Below the pieces are notes generated by a model. It had not been told where the DNA came from, searched no databases, and worked only from the letters and a program-made list of their open reading frames with translations. A stretch of 64,000 nt of DNA from Bacteroidales bacterium (GTDB lineage Bacteria > Bacteroidota > Bacteroidia > Bacteroidales > UBA932). Below, one piece after another: positions 36,501-43,154 of this stretch (the first letter of the stretch is position 1; each line of letters begins with the position of its first letter). The DNA is taken from assembly GCA_017430365.1 (NCBI GenBank), contig JAFRNC010000005.1:1-64000 (forward strand), read 5' to 3'. Both the position numbers and the translations under genes were made by a program.

Positions 36501-37029
36501 CTTCAAGGGCTTCGACTTCTCAATGTTCTGGCAGGGCATCGGCAAGCGCAATATCGTCGGTGAAGGCCAGCTGTCAGTTCCTGGTTACAACTCATCCGAC
36601 GGTGCAATGCCGCAGGCCATCGCAGGAGACTTCTGGTATGAGACCCGTGACGCAAACGGCAATGTGGTCGACTCCAACTACGACGCATTCTATCCGCGCC
36701 CGATCAACGGCGGCAGCGGCACGACGTTCAACACCATCACCAACGACCGCCTGCTGCTGAACATGGCCTATCTGCGCCTGAAGAACGTAACCCTCGGTTA
36801 CACCCTGCCCGAGAAGCTGATGCGCAAGGTTTACGTCAAGAAACTCCGCATCTATGCTTCGCTGGAGAACTTCCTCACCTTCGACCACCTGAGAGGCCTG
36901 CCTATCGACCCTGAAATCGTCAACGGCTACTCTCCGACCTTCAACACGTCCAACTACGGTCTGGGCCGTACCGGTGTCGGTACACCGCCTATGAAGAGTG
37001 CTTCCTTCGGTGTCCAACTTACCTTCTAA
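33577..37029 (+). CDS. SusC/RagA TonB-linked outer-membrane transporter (pair 2)
   Basis: A 1150-residue importer with a signal peptide (1-27), a carboxypeptidase-D-like domain (about 30-108), the plug (about 115-240, VVVGFGTQKKVNLTGAV, LQGMAPGLNVQ, LILLDNVEIPS) and a long barrel ending GVQLTF. Its N-terminal domain is close to that of the SusC at 30024-33278 (both have VVDKNNEPIIGAYVV and CIGYKT), but the plug and barrel diverge. It heads a susCD operon with the SusD 12 nt downstream. The substrate is not shown: no glycanase, sulfatase or lyase lies in the operon. Confidence 0.95.
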   Translation: MFVSKQFSRILTVLCALILSAGSLLAQNMTVTGKVVDKNNEPIIGAYVVVAGTSTGTSTGADGSYTINAPANGTLQFTCIGYKTQEVMIAGRRVVEVILADDAEMLQDAVVVGFGTQKKVNLTGAVTAVDASKALESRPIPDVGRGLQGMAPGLNVQVASTEIGSDPIMRIRGQVGSAEGSAAPLILLDNVEIPSIQMINPDDIESISVLKDAASASIYGAKAAFGVILITSKKGAKTESVSATYSGNVAFQSIAKEYEMADVDGLHYAVEAFERMGTFAPAGAFWHIDRAGWQAAVAWKAKYGKNGTNPIDIYDPLTYGRDWYVPSAYPGRKVGVRTYNPYDYITRKSAPMQSHNLSVAGKTGRTTFNIGLGYLGQTGMMKTTDYDRYSRYNANVRVGSQINDWLNIHAGVMYSQSEKNWAYTTSGVTTDAWLYLYRWGPTYPLVPTDENGNNLRTMAYETAVANKASNIQSYTSVNLGTTITPVENWDINVDYTYATNQTSALRPGTSFYAGNTWEAGVLQTDASGNPILVNNEWAEYNGMGSTLQKYALNCYRYTSTGSNPDHIYRDAYVSRRNTLNATTTYDWTIGDHNIRPMLGVNAVAYMEEGNWSQITALMDYTNPQFNLATGTQTAGGGYVWNSTLGYFGRLNYAYKDRYLLEGNVRYDGTSKFTQAMRWRWYYSFSGGWRFTEEPFMEGVRDFISSGKLRASWGKIGDQSVASSLYIPLMSRIQDTWIHGGARDFFYTTPAAVDSDITWQDIQTLDFGIDLTLFHDLGITFDWYQRDTKNMIVPAEGLGYGFGTSAPKGNYGDLRTRGWELSLNYGHIFDNGFSLAVTASLADATSTITRYGTGTIVTNWYNGKTYGEIWGYRVERLYQNEDFVWENGELVTESYTSPNGGTYTINKLADPNAPKQGYLSSQTGTKGFAPGDMKYKDLNGDGVIDNGEGTLANHGDWDVIGNSTPRYEYSARLDLGFKGFDFSMFWQGIGKRNIVGEGQLSVPGYNSSDGAMPQAIAGDFWYETRDANGNVVDSNYDAFYPRPINGGSGTTFNTITNDRLLLNMAYLRLKNVTLGYTLPEKLMRKVYVKKLRIYASLENFLTFDHLRGLPIDPEIVNGYSPTFNTSNYGLGRTGVGTPPMKSASFGVQLTF

Positions 37030-37040
37030 TCTGACAGAAC

Positions 37041-38978
37041 ATGAAAAAGTTATCATATATTTTCCTTTCAATAGCGCTGATAGTGCTTTCAGGCTGCGCT
37101 GACGAGTTCCTGAACCGTCCGTCCAAGACGCAGATGGACGACCAGAACTTCTGGTCCTCCGAGCAGAATCTCCGGCTGTTCGTCAACGGTGCTTATGAAA
37201 ACTATTTCAACGGCTACGCCAATTCATGGGGCCAGCAGTATGCCCCCGGCGTGTATTCTTCCGGTGAAATGAGCGACGATGCACGGACTGTCGCTGGTAC
37301 CTTGACCAATTTCCTGACTTCAGTTCCCAAAGACAACTGGTATCGCGCCGATGACACTTACTCCGGATACAGCGGAACCTACTGGCTGTACAGGACCGGT
37401 GCAGGTCCCTGGAACTTCGGTTTCATCCGCAAATGGAACCTGATGATCGAAAGGCTTGACATGATGAAAGAGAACGGCGTTCTCACCGATGAGGCCTACA
37501 ATCACTGGATGGGGGTCGCCCGTTTCCTCCGCGGTTTCGAATACTATCGTTTCGTCGGTTCGTTCGGCGATGTTCCGTGGTACGACCATGTAGTCGCTTC
37601 GACCGACCTTGACGACCAGTACAAGGGCCGCGACAGCCGTGTCACGGTCATGACCCACGTCATGGAAGACATGGACTACGCTATCGCCAACGTCCGTGCC
37701 AATGACGGAGCCAACTACATCAACAAGTATGTCGTGGCCGCCTTCGCTTCCCGCTTCATGCTGTTCGAAGGAACCTGGGAGAAATATCACAACGTAAGCG
37801 GCGGCACGCCCAAGACTTTCCTTGAGAAGGCCGTCAGTTACGCCAAAGTCGTGATGGATTCCGGCAAGTACGCCTGCAACACGGACTTCCGTTCGCTGTT
37901 CGGACTGGAGACCCAGTCAGGCAATGAGGCCATCATGTTCCGCTCATACAGCGCGGACCTCTCCTGCACGCACTGCATCGCTTCCTACTGCAACCTGGCC
38001 GAGGGACAGAGCGGTTATGCCAACCTCGCTTTCCTGAAGTCGGTACGCTGCATCGACGGCAAGCCCTATACTGCATCTACCGTAGCCGGAAAGGACAGCT
38101 GGGCACTCGAGGACATGATCAAGACCCGTGACTCCCGTTTCGAGGCCACCTTCTGGGATGAACCCTACAGCGGTGGTACCAGCATCTATTGCGTCAAGTT
38201 CATCGACCGCGTCGGCCCGACCTACACCCTGACAGGTGCCGCCCGCCCGGCCAAGTACGGTTCAATGACCAACACCAACGGCTACCCGGTCATCCGCTAC
38301 GCCGAGGTGCTCCTCAACTATGCCGAAGCCAAGCAGGAACTTGCCCTTTCATACTCCGGAAGTCCCGTTACGCAGGCTGATATCGATGCCACCATCAACG
38401 TGATCCGCAACCGCCCGATCGCTCCCGAAGCTGCCGCCAAGGGAGTCCAGAAGACCGCTCCGCTCATCATCAGCGATATCGCCGACGACCCGATGCGTAC
38501 AAGCAGCGCATATGCCCTCACCCATGCCGGTGTCGTTTCCGACCCTCTCCTCTGGGAGATCCGTCAGGAGCGCCGTCTGGAATTCTTCATGGAGCAGGTG
38601 CGTGTCCTCGACATCCGCCGTTGGGGCGAACTGGAACTGATGGACGGTAACACGAACCCGGACATCATGGTAGGCTCCTGGATCGACCTCACCAAGACCA
38701 GCTCCCAGAGGCTGAGCTACAACCTCCTGTTCAACAGTGACGGTTCCCGCAACAAGTCCAATTTCGGCGTCCTCAAGGTCATGCACCTCGACGGAAAGGT
38801 CGTTACCTGGAGCGAGGATATCGATCCCGCCGAAATGGTCGGCTTCCGTATCCCCAACAACATCAAGAACAGGAACGCGTTCGGTTACAGGAACTATCTG
38901 GAGCCGGTCTGCACCGATGTGATCAACCAGTACAAAGACGCCGGTTATTCCATCGAGCAGAATCCAGGATGGGAATAA
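37041..38978 (+). CDS. SusD/RagB outer-membrane lipoprotein (pair 2)
   Basis: A 645-residue lipoprotein (lipobox VLSGC, Cys19). N-terminal FLNRPSKTQMDDQNFWSSEQNLRLFVNGAYENYF is typical of SusD; WNLMIERLDMM, GVARFLRGFEYYRFVGSFGDVPWYD and YPVIRYAEVLLNYAEAKQEL are the classic TPR-like helices; and the C-terminal block has RQERRLEFFMEQVRVLDIRRWG. It binds ligand at the surface for the SusC encoded 12 nt upstream, and a terminator follows the stop. Confidence 0.95.
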   Translation: MKKLSYIFLSIALIVLSGCADEFLNRPSKTQMDDQNFWSSEQNLRLFVNGAYENYFNGYANSWGQQYAPGVYSSGEMSDDARTVAGTLTNFLTSVPKDNWYRADDTYSGYSGTYWLYRTGAGPWNFGFIRKWNLMIERLDMMKENGVLTDEAYNHWMGVARFLRGFEYYRFVGSFGDVPWYDHVVASTDLDDQYKGRDSRVTVMTHVMEDMDYAIANVRANDGANYINKYVVAAFASRFMLFEGTWEKYHNVSGGTPKTFLEKAVSYAKVVMDSGKYACNTDFRSLFGLETQSGNEAIMFRSYSADLSCTHCIASYCNLAEGQSGYANLAFLKSVRCIDGKPYTASTVAGKDSWALEDMIKTRDSRFEATFWDEPYSGGTSIYCVKFIDRVGPTYTLTGAARPAKYGSMTNTNGYPVIRYAEVLLNYAEAKQELALSYSGSPVTQADIDATINVIRNRPIAPEAAAKGVQKTAPLIISDIADDPMRTSSAYALTHAGVVSDPLLWEIRQERRLEFFMEQVRVLDIRRWGELELMDGNTNPDIMVGSWIDLTKTSSQRLSYNLLFNSDGSRNKSNFGVLKVMHLDGKVVTWSEDIDPAEMVGFRIPNNIKNRNAFGYRNYLEPVCTDVINQYKDAGYSIEQNPGWE

Positions 38979-39005
38979 CATATTCCCGCTTCCTTTGATT
39001 TGAAT

Positions 39006-39042
39006 CGGGCCGTTCCGCATTAACGGAACGGCCTGATTTTTT
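39006..39042 (+). terminator. Terminator after susCD pair 2
   Basis: The perfect arms GGCCGTTCCG (39008-39017) and CGGAACGGCC (39024-39033) are followed after TGA by T6. Confidence 0.9.
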
Positions 39043-39076
39043 CATCAGCCCTTTCACACAAAGTACGGACAACACC

Positions 39077-39769
39077 ATGAAAAGAAGTTTTTCCCTGCTC
39101 ATAGCCCTCTTCTTCTGCTGCTGCCTGCCGGCACAGAACGTCATCCAGCACAAAAGGGGGGAGGACCTCAAGCAATATCTGCTTGACAGCATCAAGTTCA
39201 TCTCGGAAGATTATAAATCCGGTTTCGTAAAGTTCCGCGACGGTTCATCTGCAAGGGGCCCGGTCAACATCTCCACGATCGAGCAGCGTATCTACTTCAT
39301 CAATCCCTCCGGCGATGTCCAGGTCCTGGTCAATGAAGACCAGGTCAACTACGTGACATTCTCGGGAAGGACCTTCATCAAGAGCAAATACGGGTATCTG
39401 GAACTGCTCTCGACCGTAGACGAGGCGGCAATGGGAGTCGTCCGGCGCGTAACCTTCCTGGAAGCCGAAAAGAAAGGCGCATACGGATCCTCGTCACAGA
39501 CCACATCCGTTTCTACCGTCACATCTTTCCAGGAAGCGGGCGTCATGTACACATTGGGCGTGGACAAGGAGACCCCGTTCCTGTACAAGGTCATCCCTTA
39601 TTTCTACAAGAACGATAAGGTCCTGCTGTCCAACAAAAAGAACCTGATCAAATGCTTCCCGGAAAAGAAAGCGTTCATCGAGACTTATCTCAATGAACAC
39701 TCCGTCGATTTCGAAAAAGCGGAAGATGTGTCCGCTCTCTTTGAAGCCCTGAAGCAGGCTTCCCTATAA
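39077..39769 (+). CDS. Secreted protein of unknown function
   Basis: A 230-residue protein with a signal peptide (about 1-20; FFCCCLPAQN could also hold a lipobox-like cysteine cluster, but there is no clean L-x-x-C context). The mature part is predicted beta-rich early on (DGSSARGPVNISTIEQRIYFINPSGDVQVLVNEDQVNYVTF) and helical and lysine-rich late (KKAFIETYLNEHSVDFEKAEDVSALFEALKQ). I do not recognise the family. The gene follows the susD terminator, so it probably has its own promoter, and overlaps the convergent DUF456 gene by 6 nt. It is expected in the periplasm or at the surface. Confidence 0.75.
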   Translation: MKRSFSLLIALFFCCCLPAQNVIQHKRGEDLKQYLLDSIKFISEDYKSGFVKFRDGSSARGPVNISTIEQRIYFINPSGDVQVLVNEDQVNYVTFSGRTFIKSKYGYLELLSTVDEAAMGVVRRVTFLEAEKKGAYGSSSQTTSVSTVTSFQEAGVMYTLGVDKETPFLYKVIPYFYKNDKVLLSNKKNLIKCFPEKKAFIETYLNEHSVDFEKAEDVSALFEALKQASL

Positions 39770-40237
39770 AAACTTGATGATATAGAATAGCATCACCCCG
39801 CTGGCGGTGAGCTTGAGTCCCGTGCTCAGCAGGAAGCCGAGGAAGGAACCGAAGGCGGGCTTGAGCGACTTCTGAAGATCGCTTCCGTTGAATATTATCT
39901 CCGAGACCAGCGCTCCGATGAAGGAGCCTGCTATCATTCCCCAGGGAGGAAAAAAGATAAGACCCAGGAACAGTCCCACGAGCGTACCCCGGGCGGCGGC
40001 CTTGGATCCGCCCGTTTTCGCGGTTATCCAGGAAGGGACGATATAGTCAAGGACGGTGACGACTATGGCCACCGCGAGCCAGACTATCAGAAAACCGGTC
40101 GTCATCCCGGACTGGCCGGTAAGGAAAACAAGCAGCAGGCCGACCCACGACAACGGCGGCCCGGGGAGCACCGGAAGGATGCATCCCACGAGGCCGGCGA
40201 TGCCGAGGATAACGGCGATAATTTTCAGAACCAACAT
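39764..40237 (-). CDS. DUF456 membrane protein
   Basis: A 157-residue inner-membrane protein with about five hydrophobic segments and the DUF456 pattern: LVGCILPVLPGPPLSWVGLLL at the N-terminus and the glycine-rich GTLVGLFLGLIFFPPWGMIAGSFIGALVSE block. The function is unknown. It is the last gene after the two peptidase genes (21-nt gap) and is probably cotranscribed. Its 3' end overlaps the convergent unknown gene. Confidence 0.9.
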   Translation of the reverse strand: MLVLKIIAVILGIAGLVGCILPVLPGPPLSWVGLLLVFLTGQSGMTTGFLIVWLAVAIVVTVLDYIVPSWITAKTGGSKAAARGTLVGLFLGLIFFPPWGMIAGSFIGALVSEIIFNGSDLQKSLKPAFGSFLGFLLSTGLKLTASGVMLFYIIKFL

Positions 40238-40258
40238 TGGGTTCGGGACAGCGCCCCG

Positions 40259-41635
40259 TCAGAACATATAGTCCCAGGCAGGGAGCTGTATCGGTTTGCT
40301 CTGCAGGGCTTTGATGGCTTTGTCGCTCAGATACTTCCTGTTGATGACGATGCGGAAGAGATATTCGTCGAACCACCTGTCGGTAAAGGTCACGTAGCCG
40401 TGGTTGCCGGATGCGGGACCCCAGCTGTTCTCAAGCTCCCACTTCACGGGAACGTCGTTCTCGTCGGTATCACAGCCGATGAGGGTCATTGCGTGGGACG
40501 ATCCGCTCTGGCGGGTAAGGATGCGGGCCTTCTTGTCCATGTCGAGAGTGATGCCGAAGAGCGACTGGTAGTCGTAGTAGTCCACGTCCATGATGCCTTT
40601 CTCACGGTCGCTCTGTTTTCCGACGTCGCAGGAGATGTAAAGCGGGGTGTTGTCTTTGATCGAGGCGAGTGCGGCGGGTTTGATCTCCTCGTTGGGAAGG
40701 TTCAGGTAGCACCAGTTGACACCTTCATAGGTGTTGCGGTAGGAGGCGATGTCGTAGACCTTGTAGTATTCACGGGTCGGGTCGTTCATGATCATGATGA
40801 AGGTGTCGGGATCATAGTTGTCGGGAATGATGCCCTTGTAGAACTCCATCGGGGTGGTCTTGACCGTCTTCACCTCTCCGTTCCTGTCCTTGTAGCGCCA
40901 GGTGAATTCCGTCGGGGGCTCGCCCAGGCAGATTGCAAGCACGCGGTAGACTTCCTTCAGGATCTCTATCTTCTTGGCCTCGACAGCCTTCTTCTTAGCG
41001 CCTGAAGCGATCAGCTCGCGAAGGTGCCAGCCACCGGTGCGCAGCAGTTCGTTGAGGACTCCCCTCATCTGCGAGGTATTGTTGGAGTGCTCGGTCTCCG
41101 GCATCACGCTCTGGGGAACCACGCCGTATTTCTCGGCGGCATCCCAGAAGAGGTTCCATACGCCTCCGTCGGCGACGGGCGACTTGAAGAAGAACTCCAC
41201 GTCGCGGTCGGTGATGTCACGGTCCGCGGTCGCGATGACATTCTCCAGGAACAGGTTGGCCTTCTCGAACTGGTCCCAGAAGAACGTATAGTTGTGGGAG
41301 AAGTCGAATTCGCGCAGATTATACTTCTTCATCACGGCGGGACGCAGCACGTTCATCGAGGTGAACATCCAGCAGCGGCCGGAGCTGAGCTGGTTGGTGA
41401 TGCCGCTCACATCGCAGCGATATTTGAAGAAATGGTCGATCTGGCCGGCTTTCTCGTGATTGTAGGTGAACGACTTGATGTCGCGGTCGTGCACGATGGC
41501 GTTCTGGATGGCCTTGGTGGAGGCATCCTTGACGAAACTTCCGCGGATCTCGTTGAGTTCCGCCTGTCCGATGACCTGTGCGCCTGCTGCAAAGCATACG
41601 AGCAGGGCGGCGAGGGTAAAGAGGGATCTTTTCAT
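40259..41635 (-). CDS. Secreted C1B cysteine aminopeptidase (bleomycin hydrolase-like)
   Basis: A papain-fold peptidase of 458 residues that removes N-terminal residues from peptides. The Met start at 41635 gives a signal peptide (1-19, CFAAGAQ), so it acts in the periplasm or outside. The active-site residues are Gln82 and Cys88 in NQLSSGRCWMF, His in SSHAMTLIGCD and Asn in ENSWGPASGNHGY. The helical insert typical of bleomycin hydrolase (VEFFFKSPVADGGVWNLFWDAAEKYGVVP) is present. Upstream in-frame codons lie in the preceding aminopeptidase gene and are not used. It starts 1 nt after that gene's stop. Confidence 0.93.
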   Translation of the reverse strand: MKRSLFTLAALLVCFAAGAQVIGQAELNEIRGSFVKDASTKAIQNAIVHDRDIKSFTYNHEKAGQIDHFFKYRCDVSGITNQLSSGRCWMFTSMNVLRPAVMKKYNLREFDFSHNYTFFWDQFEKANLFLENVIATADRDITDRDVEFFFKSPVADGGVWNLFWDAAEKYGVVPQSVMPETEHSNNTSQMRGVLNELLRTGGWHLRELIASGAKKKAVEAKKIEILKEVYRVLAICLGEPPTEFTWRYKDRNGEVKTVKTTPMEFYKGIIPDNYDPDTFIMIMNDPTREYYKVYDIASYRNTYEGVNWCYLNLPNEEIKPAALASIKDNTPLYISCDVGKQSDREKGIMDVDYYDYQSLFGITLDMDKKARILTRQSGSSHAMTLIGCDTDENDVPVKWELENSWGPASGNHGYVTFTDRWFDEYLFRIVINRKYLSDKAIKALQSKPIQLPAWDYMF

Positions 41636-41636
41636 A

Positions 41637-43031
41637 TCAGTCTTTATACATTGTGTTTTCAATTTCTTCCACGGTGATAGGGAGACGCTTCGCTCCGAGG
41701 AGGCGCGAACCACCAGGGGTGATGAGCAGGTCGTCTTCGAGGCGGATGCCGCCGAAACCGTAATATCCTTCGAGTTTGGCGAAATCGATGTACTGCGCGT
41801 TGTGACCTTCGGTTTTCCACTTCTCTATGAGGGCGGGGATGAAGTAGATGCCCGGCTCGTCCGTGATCACGTGTCCGGGGACAAGTTTGCGCGCCATGCG
41901 GAGCGAACCCAGTCCGAGCTGCTTCGACCTCTCCTGGCCGGGATCGTAACCCACATAGTTCTCGCCGAGATCCTCCATATCGTGCACGTCTATGCCCATG
42001 TTGTGGCCAAGGCCGTGAGGCATGAAGAGGCCCTGTACGCCAGCGGCCACCATTTCATCGACGTCGCCGTGGAGCAGACCGAGATTTTTCAGGCCCTGCA
42101 CGATGATCTTGGAAGCGCCCAGATGGACTTCACGGTAGGTCACGCCGGGACGGGCGGCCTCGCGCGCATAATCATTGGCCGTCAGGACTATCTCATAGAC
42201 GTCTTTCTGCTTGGGAGTGAACTTGCCGCCCGTAGGGAGGGTACGGGTGTTGTCGGAACAATAGTGCGAAGCTATCTCGACGCCCGCGTCGATGACGCAG
42301 AGGTTGCCTTCGGTCAGGACGGCATCGTGCATGTGGTTGTGAAGCGTCTCTCCGCGCTGCGAAAGGATGGTGGGGAACGAAGTCATCACACCTCCGCTCT
42401 TGCATACACCCTCCATCACACCCACGAGCTCCTGCTCCACCATCCCGAGCCGCATCATTTTCATCGCGGTCAGGTGCATGGCGTAGCCAAGGTTGCAGGC
42501 CTTGTCGATCTCCTCGATCTCGCAGGGCTCCTTGATGAGGCGGAGCGCCACCACGGCTTTTATCAGGTCTACGCTGGCAGCTGCGCGAAGGCCGTCGAGC
42601 GGCAGGCCGAGCAGCCGGTTCAGCAGGATCTTGTTGTGGTTGCGGTACGGGGGAAGGAAATGGATGGTACGGCCTTTCGTCTGCGCAGCTTTCAGGCAGT
42701 CGGCCAGACGGGCCAGCGGGGCGGTCTTAGACACGCCCACCGTGGCGGCCTGGTCGGCGATCAGGGGCTGGGGGCCCATCCAGATGATGTCGTCGATGTC
42801 AACGTCGTCGCCGAAGATCCATTCCTCGCCGCTTTCGGCATCGATCACGGCGGCCAGGTCGGGCTTGTCGAGCCCGAAGAAATAGAGGAACGAACTGTCC
42901 TGACGGAACTGGTACTGGTTGTCGGGATAGTTGCAGCTGGCCTCGCTGTTGCCCAGCAGCAGGATCACGCCTTCACGGACCTGCTCAAGAAGCCTTTTCC
43001 TGCGGGAAATATAGACTTGTTTGTCGAACAT
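41637..43031 (-). CDS. Xaa-Pro aminopeptidase (M24B)
   Basis: A metallopeptidase that releases the residue before proline. The 464 residues carry an N-terminal aminopeptidase-P domain and the pita-bread catalytic domain with metal ligands in order: Asp in VIDAGVE, Asp in CSDNTRTLP, His in PHGLGHNMGIDVHD, Glu in TDEPGIYF and Glu in GIRLEDDLLI. There is no signal peptide, so it acts in the cytosol. I chose ATG 43031 (MFDKQVYISRR) because the promoter box at 43057-43064 leaves no room for the ATG at 43052. Its operon partner is the secreted C1B peptidase, suggesting stepwise peptide digestion. Confidence 0.95.
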   Translation of the reverse strand: MFDKQVYISRRKRLLEQVREGVILLLGNSEASCNYPDNQYQFRQDSSFLYFFGLDKPDLAAVIDAESGEEWIFGDDVDIDDIIWMGPQPLIADQAATVGVSKTAPLARLADCLKAAQTKGRTIHFLPPYRNHNKILLNRLLGLPLDGLRAAASVDLIKAVVALRLIKEPCEIEEIDKACNLGYAMHLTAMKMMRLGMVEQELVGVMEGVCKSGGVMTSFPTILSQRGETLHNHMHDAVLTEGNLCVIDAGVEIASHYCSDNTRTLPTGGKFTPKQKDVYEIVLTANDYAREAARPGVTYREVHLGASKIIVQGLKNLGLLHGDVDEMVAAGVQGLFMPHGLGHNMGIDVHDMEDLGENYVGYDPGQERSKQLGLGSLRMARKLVPGHVITDEPGIYFIPALIEKWKTEGHNAQYIDFAKLEGYYGFGGIRLEDDLLITPGGSRLLGAKRLPITVEEIENTMYKD

Positions 43032-43056
43032 ACGTTTGGTTTTTGAATACAATTCG

Positions 43057-43087
43057 TAAAGATAAGAAATTATCGCCGCAAAGCAAA
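43057..43087 (-). promoter_or_regulatory. Promoter of the aminopeptidase P operon
   Basis: On the minus strand TTTG (43084-43087), 19 nt, then TATCTTTA (43057-43064; the last base departs from TAnnTTTG). The leader to ATG 43031 is about 20 nt. Confidence 0.6.
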
Positions 43088-43127
43088 CTCATAACATCTG
43101 GTTAGTATATCGTTGCGCCAAAACGAG

Positions 43128-43135
43128 TATATTTG
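43128..43135 (+). promoter_or_regulatory. -7 box of the NagB-like/PIG-L gene
   Basis: TATATTTG, an exact match. The transcript start near 43142 supports ATG 43155 and excludes the in-frame ATG at 43113. Confidence 0.6.
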
Positions 43136-43154
43136 CACAGATAAATACAAGACT

